NCBI RefSeq assembly: GCF_002432345.1
Contig: NZ_DJDT01000284.1
Location: forward strand, 1-34,269
DNA from: Pedobacter sp. UBA5917
GTDB lineage: Bacteria; Bacteroidota; Bacteroidia; Sphingobacteriales; Sphingobacteriaceae
DNA length: 34,269 nucleotides
Direction: 5' to 3'
In this document: positions 1 to 7,602 of the stretch, piece after piece
Layout: each line of letters begins with the position of its first letter
How positions within the stretch are numbered: the stretch's first letter is position 1
Translations under genes and position numbers: made by a program
Notes under the pieces: generated by a model
Told to the model about the DNA's origin: nothing
The model's database searches: none
Seen by the model: only the letters and a program-made list of their open reading frames with translations

Positions 1-26
1 ATTTAGCTTCGCTGAGCACTTACGTG

Positions 27-62
27 GTTCTCGACTTCGCTGCACTCCGCTCGAAATGACGG
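27..62. repeat. Half copy of the dispersed palindromic repeat
   Basis: This stretch matches the right half of the 84-86 bp palindromes at 7483-7566 and 11332-11417, sharing the core TGCACTCCGCTCGAAATGACG. The left half is not recognisable, so this is a decayed or partial copy. It lies downstream of ssb. The rest of 1-161 shows no gene. Confidence 0.7.
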
Positions 63-126
63 TAGCTTTTAGGAGTTATTACGTTAAGGTCTCTGTCGAT
101 CATATTTTGAGTTTATACAATAAATT

Positions 127-156
127 ACTCCTCCAAATGACGGTAGCGCGAGGAGT
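127..156. repeat. Small inverted repeat, remnant of a dispersed element
   Basis: ACTCCTC (127-133) is inverted as GAGGAGT (150-156). The enclosed AAATGACGGTAG also occurs at 54-65, followed there too by AGGAGTT, so the two look like pieces of a duplicated repeat. Confidence 0.45.
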
Positions 157-161
157 TTAAA

Positions 162-191
162 TAAAAAGAGCCGCCTCTCATCAGGCAGCTC
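162..191 (-). terminator. Rho-independent terminator of ssb
   Basis: On the minus strand the hairpin GAGC-GCCT / AGGC-GCTC, with one mismatch and a 6-nt loop, is followed by a run of five T. It begins 28 nt after the ssb stop codon. Confidence 0.75.
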
Positions 192-218
192 CATTTATAT
201 TATATTGTAAAGATTGAT

Positions 219-656
219 TTAGAATGGCAGGTCGCCGTTTTCGTCAGACGGGCCAATGGTAAATTCATCTTCAATTTTCGATTCGGTGCTTTGATGTGCC
301 GGCGCGGTAGGGCTCTGTTCAAAATCGCTCTTCCTGCCCAGCATCGTAAAATTTTCGGCAACAATCTCTGTTACATATTTTTTAACCTTTTCTTTGTCTT
401 CAAAAGATCTTGTTCTTAGTTTACCTTCAATATAAACCAGCTTGCCTTTCTGCAGGTATTTAGAAGCTACCTCGGCCAAACCGCGCCACAGTACAATATT
501 GTGCCACTCTGTTTGTTCTACTCTCTTGCCATCTTTGTTGTACGTTTCAGACGTAGCCAATGGAAAACTGGCTACTGTTACGCCACCATCTAAATGCCGC
601 ACTTCAGGGTCTTTGCCTAAATGGCCTACTAAAATAACTTTGTTAATCCCAGACAT
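219..656 (-). CDS. ssb: Single-stranded DNA-binding protein
   Basis: Coats and protects single-stranded DNA in replication, recombination and repair, and recruits partner enzymes through its tail. The 145-residue length is normal for the family. Residues 1 to about 108 form the OB fold: the start MSGINKVILVGHLGKDPEVR, the EWHNIVLW strand and KGKLVYIEGKLRTR are typical SSB signatures. A short low-complexity linker follows, and the protein ends in an acidic tip, DENGDLPF, the protein-interaction tail (DDDIPF in E. coli). The gene lies 56 bp downstream of mutY on the same strand and may share its transcript. A terminator follows. Confidence 0.97.
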   Translation of the reverse strand: MSGINKVILVGHLGKDPEVRHLDGGVTVASFPLATSETYNKDGKRVEQTEWHNIVLWRGLAEVASKYLQKGKLVYIEGKLRTRSFEDKEKVKKYVTEIVAENFTMLGRKSDFEQSPTAPAHQSTESKIEDEFTIGPSDENGDLPF

Positions 657-712
657 AAATATTTTTGGTTAGTTGTTTCGTTACGTAAATATGCACCGCA
701 TTAGATGGTTAG

Positions 713-1774
713 TTACTCCATTCTGTCTTTTATAAAGTATTCCTGTACAAAATCGTGGATTACTTTTGGCTGCGGTAACTCATCTAACTTATCTAAAGAA
801 ACCCAATTAAGTTCCTTTTGTTTACTAAAGTTAAATATATAATTTTTTAATGCAAAAAAACGGACATGGATAATTTGGTGTGTTAAAATGTGTTTTTTAG
901 TGCTTATTAATTGAAAACTGGCATCATTTCCGAAAGTAATTTTCACCTGATCCACAAAAGATTCCGTGTTTTCACCTTCATCTGTCAGCGTTTCGAGGCT
1001 TGGAAAATCGTACAGATGCTGCCAAACATCGCCAGCCTGCCTTTCCCTTACCAGTACCTGTCCATCTTCAAAACAAACGAAATAATTGATGTAACGGCGT
1101 TTCTGCGCGGCTTTTTTAAGCTTTACAGGGAGCTCATTTACCATTTTGTGGCTAAAGGCATAACAGGTTTGATTAAGCGGACAAATGCCACAGTTTGGCG
1201 ATTTCGGCTTACATTGCATGGCCCCAAACTCCATAATAGCCTGGTTGTACAGTGCCGGATCCTCCCGATAGAGTAAATCATTAGCCAAAACATAAAACGC
1301 TTTCTTACCCGCCGGAGAGTTGATAGCCGTGCCAATTCCATAGTACCTGGCAAGTACCCTAAATACATTTCCATCAACCACGGCACGCGCCTCCCCTGAC
1401 GAAAAAGAGGAAATTGCAGCGGCCGTATATTCACCGATTCCCTTTAATTTTATCAGCTCATCATGCAGATTTGGGAAGATTCCATGGTAATCTTTAACCA
1501 CAATCTGCGCTGTGGCATGCATGTTTCTACCCCTCGAGTAGTAGCCCAGGCCTTGCCAGAGCTTCAAAACCTTCGCTTCGGTAGCACTGGCAAAATCGAC
1601 AACAGTTGGAAAATTTTCCAAAAATTTATTGAAGTAAGGCAAGCCCTGCTCTACCCTTGTCTGTTGTAAAATAACCTCTGATAACCAGATGGTATAAGCA
1701 TCATTTGTGTGCCTCCAGGGCAGATCGCGCTTGTTCTGCAGGTACCAATTGATGAGTTCATTTTGAAATGTCAT
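713..1774 (-). CDS. mutY: A/G-specific adenine DNA glycosylase MutY
   Basis: Removes adenine mispaired with 8-oxoguanine in base excision repair. The 353-residue protein has the HhH-GPD fold: WLSEVILQQT with catalytic Glu33, the helix-hairpin-helix LKGIGEYTAAA (110-120), and catalytic Asp134 in VVDGNV. The 4Fe-4S cluster cysteines are C188, C195, C198 and C204, with the expected 6/2/5 spacing. Residues from about 225 form the NUDIX-like C-terminal domain that recognises 8-oxoG. It diverges from the HU gene. A weak promoter-like TAATTTGC lies only a few bases upstream of the ATG, which would give an almost leaderless mRNA (inference). Confidence 0.97.
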   Translation of the reverse strand: MTFQNELINWYLQNKRDLPWRHTNDAYTIWLSEVILQQTRVEQGLPYFNKFLENFPTVVDFASATEAKVLKLWQGLGYYSRGRNMHATAQIVVKDYHGIFPNLHDELIKLKGIGEYTAAAISSFSSGEARAVVDGNVFRVLARYYGIGTAINSPAGKKAFYVLANDLLYREDPALYNQAIMEFGAMQCKPKSPNCGICPLNQTCYAFSHKMVNELPVKLKKAAQKRRYINYFVCFEDGQVLVRERQAGDVWQHLYDFPSLETLTDEGENTESFVDQVKITFGNDASFQLISTKKHILTHQIIHVRFFALKNYIFNFSKQKELNWVSLDKLDELPQPKVIHDFVQEYFIKDRME

Positions 1775-1882
1775 TGCTGCAAATTACGGTGTATTTATTC
1801 GATTTAAAAAAAACTTGCAATTGGCTGATAAGTCTGGAGATAAAAAAATCATCTTTTATTTCCCTATCTCATTAAAAAGCAA

Positions 1883-1890
1883 TACTTTTG
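1883..1890 (+). promoter_or_regulatory. Promoter -7 box of the HU operon
   Basis: TACTTTTG matches the Bacteroidota -7 consensus TAnnTTTG and lies 53 bp before the HU start codon. No clear TTTG -33 box is visible at the ideal distance; the region there is T-rich. Confidence 0.6.
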
Positions 1891-1943
1891 CAACCCCAAA
1901 ACAGTAGTAATATTAAAACACATAATATAATAATTAATAAAAT

Positions 1944-2246
1944 ATGACTAAGGCAGATATTATTTCAGAAATATCAACAAAAACCGGAATTGAGAAGGTT
2001 GATGTACAGGAAACAGTTGAGGCATTTTTCAAGGTTATCAAAACCAGCATGATTGGCGGTGAAAATGTATACGTAAGGGGCTTCGGAAGCTTTGTTGTTA
2101 AAAAGAGAGCGCAAAAAACTGCGAGAAATATCTCGAAAAACACTGCAATAATTATCCCGGAACATTTTGTTCCAAGCTTTAAACCAGCAAAAGTATTTGT
2201 TGACAAAGTAAAAAGCAACTCAAAAAAAATTAACGTAGAAGCCTAA
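1944..2246 (+). CDS. HU/IHF-family DNA-binding protein
   Basis: A 100-residue nucleoid-associated protein that bends DNA as a dimer. It starts MTKADIISEISTKTGI, the usual HU helix pair. The GGENVYVRGFGSFVVKKR saddle follows, and a DNA-binding beta arm (about 55-75) carries the conserved Pro at its tip (IIIPEHFVPSFKP). HU and IHF cannot be separated from the sequence alone, so no symbol is given. It leads a probable operon: the TPR gene starts 11 bp after its stop. Confidence 0.93.
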   Translation: MTKADIISEISTKTGIEKVDVQETVEAFFKVIKTSMIGGENVYVRGFGSFVVKKRAQKTARNISKNTAIIIPEHFVPSFKPAKVFVDKVKSNSKKINVEA

Positions 2247-2257
2247 GTCTTAAACAT

Positions 2258-3136
2258 ATGAATAGCAGCATCAGATCAAAACAAACCATACTTATTGGAG
2301 CGATTGTATTGCTTGTTGCATTTTTATTTACGAGGGACATTAAGGGTTTAGTAAAACCAACTGAAGAAAACGGTAAAATGCCTGCAAGCGGTCCAATGGC
2401 CGGTGCGGCATCTGCTTCTACTACGGCGGCACTAAACATCGAAACTTCATCTACTGCTGCAAAAAATGTAATCAATAAAAACCTGGCTACAGATATTACA
2501 GCTTTAGAAAACACTTACAAAGGTGCAAACGGTTCAGAAAAGATCGAAATTGCAAAACAATTAGCCCAGAAATGGGACGATGTAGAGCAAATCACTCCTT
2601 CTGCATTATATTTAGAAATTGTTGCACAGGGCGAACCATCGGCAAAATCGTGGTTAGCAGCTGGTAACCAGTTTATAAAAGCTTTTGAAAGTACACAAGA
2701 TAGCCTGGCACAACCTGCTTTATTGCAGAAAGCCAATATATCTTACAAAAACGCATTAGAGAAAGACTCTACAAACATTGAAGCTAAAACGGGCTTAGGT
2801 GTTACAATAGTAAACGGTTTGGGCGCACCAATGCAAGGTATTGCAATGTTGCTCGAAGTGGTGGCTAAAGAACCTAAAAACTTAAAGGCGAATATGAATT
2901 TAGGATTATTCTCTATCAAATCAGGTCAGTTCGACAAAGCAATTCCCCGCTTTAAAACGGTTATTGCGGAAAAGCCAACCCCTGAAGCTTATTTTTACCT
3001 GGGTACAGCCCTGGAGAATTTAGGCAGAAACAAAGAAGCAGTTGATGCTTATTTAGCAAGCAAAAAATTAGCGGCTAACCCAACCTTATCATCTTTCATC
3101 GATAAGAAGGTGGCTGAACTAAAGAATAAAAATTAA
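2258..3136 (+). CDS. Membrane-anchored TPR-repeat protein
   Basis: A 292-residue protein with one N-terminal membrane anchor (about 9-25, ILIGAIVLLVAFLF). A low-complexity Ala/Ser/Thr linker (about 43-75) and a helical region follow. The C-terminal TPR units include NLKANMNLGLFSIKSGQFDKA and TPEAYFYLGTALENLGRNKEA. TPRs bind other proteins; the partner is unknown. The single anchor and soluble remainder suggest a periplasmic scaffold. It lies between HU and a tiny ribosomal-type gene and is likely cotranscribed with both. The precise function is not recognised. Confidence 0.85.
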   Translation: MNSSIRSKQTILIGAIVLLVAFLFTRDIKGLVKPTEENGKMPASGPMAGAASASTTAALNIETSSTAAKNVINKNLATDITALENTYKGANGSEKIEIAKQLAQKWDDVEQITPSALYLEIVAQGEPSAKSWLAAGNQFIKAFESTQDSLAQPALLQKANISYKNALEKDSTNIEAKTGLGVTIVNGLGAPMQGIAMLLEVVAKEPKNLKANMNLGLFSIKSGQFDKAIPRFKTVIAEKPTPEAYFYLGTALENLGRNKEAVDAYLASKKLAANPTLSSFIDKKVAELKNKN

Positions 3137-3172
3137 TTAACAGATTAATAAAAACATTTAAAACTTAAAACT

Positions 3173-3262
3173 ATGCCAAGCGGTAAAAAAAGAAAAAGAC
3201 ATAAAATGGCTACCCACAAACGTAAAAAACGTTTAAGAAAAAACAGACATAAGAAAAAATAG
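3173..3262 (+). CDS. 29-residue basic protein, probable bS22/mS38-like ribosomal protein
   Basis: A 29-codon frame starting MPSGKKRKRHKMATHKRKK and ending at TAG. About two thirds of its residues are Lys, Arg or His, and there are no acidic residues. Size and composition resemble the COX24_C/AURKAIP1 domain, found in mitochondrial mS38 and in the mycobacterial small-subunit protein bS22. That assignment is family-level inference. The frame sits 36 bp after the TPR gene and is followed 22 bp later by a perfect hairpin, so it is probably the last gene of the HU operon. Genes this short are often missed by gene finders. Confidence 0.75.
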   Translation: MPSGKKRKRHKMATHKRKKRLRKNRHKKK

Positions 3263-3284
3263 TTTCTTATTTTGATTAAGCCTA

Positions 3285-3316
3285 TTAAACCTCATAGTGA
3301 ACACTATGAGGTTTAA
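3285..3316 (+). terminator. Terminator-like perfect hairpin
   Basis: A 15-bp perfect inverted repeat, TTAAACCTCATAGTG and CACTATGAGGTTTAA, is separated by AA. A T-run follows about 14 nt later (near 3330). It closes the HU - TPR - small-protein unit and separates it from rng. Confidence 0.65.
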
Positions 3317-3418
3317 ACAATTTATACGATTTTTTTTATTGTATAGCATTCAGGCTGGATCAATGTTTTTTATTTACTATCCATTTGTTAATAGGCGAAA
3401 GCCTTAAATCTGTAGCTG

Positions 3419-4969
3419 TTGGTAAAAGAATTAATTATCAATTCGACTCCTGCCGGAGTTACCATAGCGTTGATTGAAGACAAACAACTTGTTGAGCTTC
3501 ACAAAGAACAAATCAATAATAACTACGCTGTAGGCGATATTTATTTGGGCCGCATTAAAAAAATTATGCCGGGCCTGAATGCTGCTTTCGTGGATGTTGG
3601 TTATGAAAAAGATGCTTTTCTGCATTATTTTGATTTGGGCCCTCAGGTGCAATCTTTAATTAAGCTAACTAAGATCAAGCGTAATGGCTCGGTTACAGGC
3701 ACATTATTAGATAATTTAAAGCTCGAAGCCGATATAAACAAGGCAGGCAAAATTTCTGATGTGCTCAGTAAAAACATGCTCCTACCCGTACAAATTGCCA
3801 AAGAGCCAATTTCTACCAAAGGACCGCGTTTAAGTTCCGACATTTCGATTGCCGGCAGGTATGTGGTACTGGTGCCATTCTCCAATACCATATCTGTATC
3901 AAAAAAGATTAAAAGTAATACAGAACGTAATCGTTTAAAAAAGATTATCGAGAGTATTAAGCCCCAAAATTTTGGGGTAATTATCAGAACCGTTTCTGAA
4001 GGCAGAGGGGTTGCCGAAATGCAGAAAGATCTTTTGGATCTGATCGCTAAATGGGAAAACTTCATTAAAAAAATACCTTCTACCGAACCTTCAAAAAGAG
4101 TTTGGGGCGAAATGGACAGATCATCAACGTTAATACGTGATATTCTGAACCCTGATTTTACAAACGTTTACGTAAGTACACCAGAGCTGTACGATGATAT
4201 CCGTTCTTATGTGCACGATATTTCACCAGAAATGGAAAAGATCGTTAAACTGTACAAACAGAAAGAACCCATCTTCGATCACTTTGGAATAGAAAAGCAG
4301 ATTAAAAATGCTTTCGGAAAAACAGTAAACCTACCTGGTGGAGCCTACTTAGTTGTAGAACACACCGAAGCACTGCACGTAATAGACGTAAACAGTGGAA
4401 ACCGTACTGCCAGTAAAGAAAATCAGGAAGAGAATGCTTTACAGGTAAACAAAGAGGCGGCTAAAGAAATTGCCCGTCAACTGCGCTTACGCGATATGGG
4501 CGGTATTGTGGTAATCGATTTTATCGATATGCACAAACCAACAAACCGTAAAATGCTATTCGATTATTTGCGTGAGCTGATGTTATTGGATAGGGCCAAA
4601 CACACCATTCTGCCTCCGAGCAAATTTGGTTTGGTACAGATTACCCGGCAGCGTGTACGTCCGGAAATGAACATTGTTACGGTAGAAAAATGTCCGGCCT
4701 GCGATGGGACCGGAGAAATTAAAGCGAGTATCGTTTTAATGGATGATATTGAAAACAACCTTAATTATATTTTAAGAGAGCAGAATGAAAAAGGTGTTAC
4801 CCTTTGTGTACACCCTTACATAGAAGCTTATATTACAAAAGGCATTTTCAACCTTCAGCGCCGCTGGTTCTTTAAATACGGACAGTGGATTAAAGTAAAG
4901 GCACAATCATCATATTACCTTACCGAGTTCCACTTTATCTCTGCAAAAGACGAAGAAATTAAACTGTAA
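3419..4969 (+). CDS. rng: Ribonuclease G/E family endoribonuclease
   Basis: Single-strand-specific endoribonuclease for rRNA maturation and mRNA decay. The 516-residue protein is of RNase G length, without the long RNase E scaffold tail. An S1-like region occupies about 38-130 (GDIYLGRIKKIMPGLNAAFVDVG). The DNase I-like catalytic site shows the metal-binding aspartates D323 (VIDVNSGNR) and D367 (VVIDFIDM). The Zn-link cysteines are C425 and C428 in CPACDGTG. The start is TTG: MVKELIINSTP is the conserved family N-terminus, and the next in-frame Met (49) would remove part of the S1 region. A strong terminator follows. Confidence 0.95.
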   Translation: MVKELIINSTPAGVTIALIEDKQLVELHKEQINNNYAVGDIYLGRIKKIMPGLNAAFVDVGYEKDAFLHYFDLGPQVQSLIKLTKIKRNGSVTGTLLDNLKLEADINKAGKISDVLSKNMLLPVQIAKEPISTKGPRLSSDISIAGRYVVLVPFSNTISVSKKIKSNTERNRLKKIIESIKPQNFGVIIRTVSEGRGVAEMQKDLLDLIAKWENFIKKIPSTEPSKRVWGEMDRSSTLIRDILNPDFTNVYVSTPELYDDIRSYVHDISPEMEKIVKLYKQKEPIFDHFGIEKQIKNAFGKTVNLPGGAYLVVEHTEALHVIDVNSGNRTASKENQEENALQVNKEAAKEIARQLRLRDMGGIVVIDFIDMHKPTNRKMLFDYLRELMLLDRAKHTILPPSKFGLVQITRQRVRPEMNIVTVEKCPACDGTGEIKASIVLMDDIENNLNYILREQNEKGVTLCVHPYIEAYITKGIFNLQRRWFFKYGQWIKVKAQSSYYLTEFHFISAKDEEIKL

Positions 4970-4990
4970 CCCGGAATACATTGATATTAG

Positions 4991-5020
4991 AAAGCCCCGA
5001 TTTATATCGGGGCTTTTTTT
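4991..5020 (+). terminator. Rho-independent terminator of rng
   Basis: An 11-bp perfect stem AAAGCCCCGAT/ATCGGGGCTTT with loop TTAT is followed by T residues to 5020. It begins 21 nt after the rng stop. Confidence 0.92.
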
Positions 5021-5025
5021 CTTCC

Positions 5026-5132
5026 AGTTAGTCGGGATTTGCAATCCCGACTTCCAGACTAAGAATTTTTAATCCTTTGATGGATTGTAAATCCACAGTT
5101 ATTAAGGTCGAGATTGCAAATCTCGACCAACT
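5026..5132. repeat. Palindromic repeat element with 21-bp inverted ends
   Basis: The outer arms 5026-5046 and 5112-5132 are inverted copies with two mismatches. Each arm contributes to a local palindrome: GTCGGGATT-TGC-AATCCCGAC (5031-5051) and GGTCGAGATT-GCA-AATCTCGACC (5106-5128). A third palindrome of the same design, TGGATT-GTA-AATCCA, lies at 5081-5095. No coding capacity. It looks like a REP/MITE-type dispersed repeat. Confidence 0.7.
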
Positions 5133-5138
5133 GAAATT

Positions 5139-5221
5139 AAACCTCGCAGGTTTTTAAACGGCGCAGCCCTCAATGAGGCCATTAAAAATAACATCAACAC
5201 CGAATTAAACCTGCGAGGTTT
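5139..5221. repeat. Second inverted-repeat element before radA
   Basis: AAACCTCGCAGGTTT (5139-5153) is inverted as AAACCTGCGAGGTTT (5207-5221). Each arm is itself a palindrome around CGC or GCG. The element ends 43 bp before the radA start. Confidence 0.65.
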
Positions 5222-5264
5222 ATCCCCAATAAAGGTTAAATTCGTAATCTTAAATCTTAATCAA

Positions 5265-6641
5265 TTGGCAAAATCAAAAACTGCATATTTCTGTCAGAGC
5301 TGTGGCTACGAATCGGCAAAATGGCTGGGCAAATGCCCGTCGTGTAATCAATGGAATACCTTTGTAGAAGAAATTGTTGAGAAAAGCCCGGCATCGGTTC
5401 CAACATGGAAAAGCGATGCTACTGGCCGTAAATTAAGCAAACCAAGTAAAGTTGATGAAATCCAGTCTTCAACTGAAAGGAGGATTTTAACGGGAGATAA
5501 AGAACTTGACCGTGTTTTGGGCGGAGGTTTGGTAGAGGGATCTTTGATATTAATCGGTGGTGAACCCGGCATAGGCAAATCGACCCTGATGCTCCAGCTC
5601 GCCTTAAATCTAAAAGGAAAAAAATTACTCTACGTTTCGGGCGAAGAAAGCGAACAGCAAATTAAAATGCGGGCCGAGCGGATAAATGAAAGCCCATCGT
5701 CTGATTGTTATATTCTTACTGAAACCTCTACACAGAATATATTTAAACAGATCGAAATTTTAGAACCGGAAATTTTGGTGATCGATTCCATCCAGACCCT
5801 GCATTCGGCGCATATCGATTCAACACCTGGTAGTGTATCGCAGGTGCGCGAATGTACAGCAGAATTATTGCGTTTTGCTAAAGAAACCGGTGTACCTGTT
5901 TTTCTTATTGGCCATATCACCAAAGATGGAGCCATTGCAGGCCCGAAAATACTCGAGCACATGGTTGACACCGTTTTGCAGTTTGAAGGCGACAGACATC
6001 ACGTTTACCGCATTTTACGATCGATCAAAAACCGTTTCGGTGCGGCGGCCGAATTAGGCATTTATGAAATGCAGGGCAGTGGCTTACGCGAGGTTTCCAA
6101 TCCATCGGAGATTCTGCTTTCGCAACGGGATGAAGAATTAAGCGGGATTGCCATTGCTGCAACTTTAGAGGGCGCCAGGCCAATGTTGATCGAAACCCAG
6201 GCCCTCGTTAGTTCAGCCGCTTATGGTACCCCACAGCGATCGGCTACGGGCTTTGATACCAAAAGAATGAATATGCTACTAGCCGTTTTAGAAAAACGCT
6301 GTGGTTTCAGGTTAAGCACACAGGATGTTTTCTTAAACATTGCAGGTGGAATAAGGGTAGAAGATCCCGCAATAGATTTAGCCGTACTCATTGCGATTAT
6401 TTCTTCGCACCAGGATATTGCTGTTTCCTCGAAAAACTGTTTCGCTGCCGAAGTTGGTTTATCGGGCGAAATCAGGGCCGTAAACAGAATTGAGCAGCGG
6501 ATAGCCGAAGCAGATAAGCTGGGTTTTGAAAGCATCTATATTTCGAAATACAACCTAAAAGGCATCGCAATAGAAAAATATAACCTCGAAATTAAAGCTG
6601 TAAGTAAAATAGAAGAAGTATTTAGTCTCGTATTTGGTTAA
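5265..6641 (+). CDS. radA: DNA repair protein RadA (Sms)
   Basis: RecA-like ATPase/helicase that helps process recombination intermediates. The 458-residue protein has the full architecture: an N-terminal C4 zinc finger (C10, C13, C24, C27), Walker A GGEPGIGKST (98-107) with K105, the RadA-specific KNRFG motif (255-259), and a C-terminal Lon-protease-like domain (about 290-458). The start codon is TTG, chosen because MAKSKTAYFCQSCG aligns with the normal RadA start just before the zinc finger, and no ATG lies nearby. Transcription probably starts downstream of the two repeat elements. Confidence 0.97.
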   Translation: MAKSKTAYFCQSCGYESAKWLGKCPSCNQWNTFVEEIVEKSPASVPTWKSDATGRKLSKPSKVDEIQSSTERRILTGDKELDRVLGGGLVEGSLILIGGEPGIGKSTLMLQLALNLKGKKLLYVSGEESEQQIKMRAERINESPSSDCYILTETSTQNIFKQIEILEPEILVIDSIQTLHSAHIDSTPGSVSQVRECTAELLRFAKETGVPVFLIGHITKDGAIAGPKILEHMVDTVLQFEGDRHHVYRILRSIKNRFGAAAELGIYEMQGSGLREVSNPSEILLSQRDEELSGIAIAATLEGARPMLIETQALVSSAAYGTPQRSATGFDTKRMNMLLAVLEKRCGFRLSTQDVFLNIAGGIRVEDPAIDLAVLIAIISSHQDIAVSSKNCFAAEVGLSGEIRAVNRIEQRIAEADKLGFESIYISKYNLKGIAIEKYNLEIKAVSKIEEVFSLVFG

Positions 6642-6866
6642 TAGCCTTTGTGGAAGCGAATCCACAACTTTCCCCAAATAGATGATAAAATTCCACACTT
6701 CAACTATTGACTAGATATTGGCCTATTCAGAAAAATACACAACAATCTGAAAACAAATTAGTTACCACAAAACCAAACCTAAATAACTCTTTTGGACTCA
6801 AGTTTGCCTATAAACATATAGATTGTACATCATAGGATGTGATCTACACGAAAATAGGGATGATTT

Positions 6867-6900
6867 TCCCCGCTAACAGCTGTTAGCGGGGATTTTTTTT
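6867..6900 (+). terminator. Strong Rho-independent terminator
   Basis: A 13-bp perfect stem TCCCCGCTAACAG/CTGTTAGCGGGGA (6867-6892) is followed by eight T. It lies about 225 bp after radA and insulates the next gene. Confidence 0.88.
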
Positions 6901-6926
6901 GAATCATTATTTAGAAAAATTTTAAA

Positions 6927-6934
6927 TAACTTTG
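6927..6934 (+). promoter_or_regulatory. Promoter -7 box of the DUF4920 gene
   Basis: TAACTTTG matches TAnnTTTG, 35 bp before the start codon and downstream of the terminator. A TTTG at 6898-6901 is a possible -33 box, but its 25-bp spacing is too long. Confidence 0.55.
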
Positions 6935-6969
6935 AAAAAGATAATAACCGGAAGAATTATAACCAATTA

Positions 6970-7437
6970 ATGATGAAAAAGATTATTTTAAGTTTAAGCT
7001 TTTGTTTGTTTGCTGCATTTGCTGTTGCACAAACGGCCTATACTGGCCAAAAATTCGGAGAAGAAGTTAAACCTGGCGACGTTAAGCCTGCGGCTAAAAT
7101 GGAAGCTGCAATGGGCGATAATAAAACCGTTGATATGAAAATCGAAGGTAAAGTAGTGGATGTGTGCAAGAAAAAAGGATGCTGGATGACATTGGAAATG
7201 CCGAACGGAGATCCGATGCGTGTAACTTTTAAAGATTATGCCTTCTTTATGCCAAAAGATATTGTTGGTAAAAAAGTAGTTTTAGATGGAATAGCTAAAA
7301 AACAGACCATCTCTGTTGAAACTTTACGCCATTATGCAGAAGACGCTAAAAAAACTCCGGAAGAAGTAGCAAAAATTACCGATCCTAAAAAAGAACTGGC
7401 CTTTGAAGCTAAAGGTGTGGTTATTTTGGATAAGTAA
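6970..7437 (+). CDS. Secreted DUF4920 protein
   Basis: A 155-residue exported protein of a Bacteroidota family of unknown function. The signal peptide (KKIILSLSFCLFAAFAVAQ) ends near residue 21. The mature part forms one small beta-rich domain with the family signature GKVVDVCKKKGCWMTLEMP, then VTFKDYAFFMPKDIVGKKVVLDG. The two cysteines of CKKKGCW are the obvious candidates for metal binding or a disulfide, but nothing shows which. The gene stands alone, with its own promoter and a terminator upstream. Either of the two adjacent Met codons (6970, 6973) could start it. Confidence 0.85.
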   Translation: MMKKIILSLSFCLFAAFAVAQTAYTGQKFGEEVKPGDVKPAAKMEAAMGDNKTVDMKIEGKVVDVCKKKGCWMTLEMPNGDPMRVTFKDYAFFMPKDIVGKKVVLDGIAKKQTISVETLRHYAEDAKKTPEEVAKITDPKKELAFEAKGVVILDK

Positions 7438-7482
7438 GGTAGTCGGAAGGCTGAAGTCAGAGATTTTCCAATAAAAGAACGT

Positions 7483-7566
7483 CGTCATTTCGAGCGGAGT
7501 GCAACGAAGCCGAGAAATCTATCAAGATAGATCTCTCCATTCCACTGCGTTCCAGTCGAGATGACG
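7483..7566. repeat. Dispersed 84-bp palindromic repeat, copy 1
   Basis: Bounded by CGTCATTTCGA and TCGAGATGACG, with a central stem around ATCTATC/GATAGAT. Its reverse complement matches the element at 11332-11417 almost base for base. It lies in the convergent spacer of the DUF4920 gene and ilvE and may double as a bidirectional terminator. Confidence 0.85.
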
Positions 7567-7602
7567 ACGCTTTTTCGAATTGTTATCTATATCGGTTTCT
7601 TA

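Larger units (their letters stand above)
6642..6969. other. 328-bp non-coding spacer between radA and the DUF4920 gene
   Basis: No convincing reading frame. It holds a weak hairpin directly after radA (TTGTGGA 6648-6654 / TCCACAA 6661-6667), a second small hairpin (6819-6846), a strong terminator (6867-6900) and a promoter -7 box (6927-6934). Nothing else was recognised. Confidence 0.7.

Noticed and set aside
911..1276. Open plus-strand frame opposite mutY, and many similar frames across the window
   Set aside because: They lie opposite or out of frame within well-supported genes and show no family motif.
5026..5221. Insertion sequence remnant with a transposase
   Set aside because: The elements total under 200 bp and have no coding capacity; they fit REP/MITE-type repeats.
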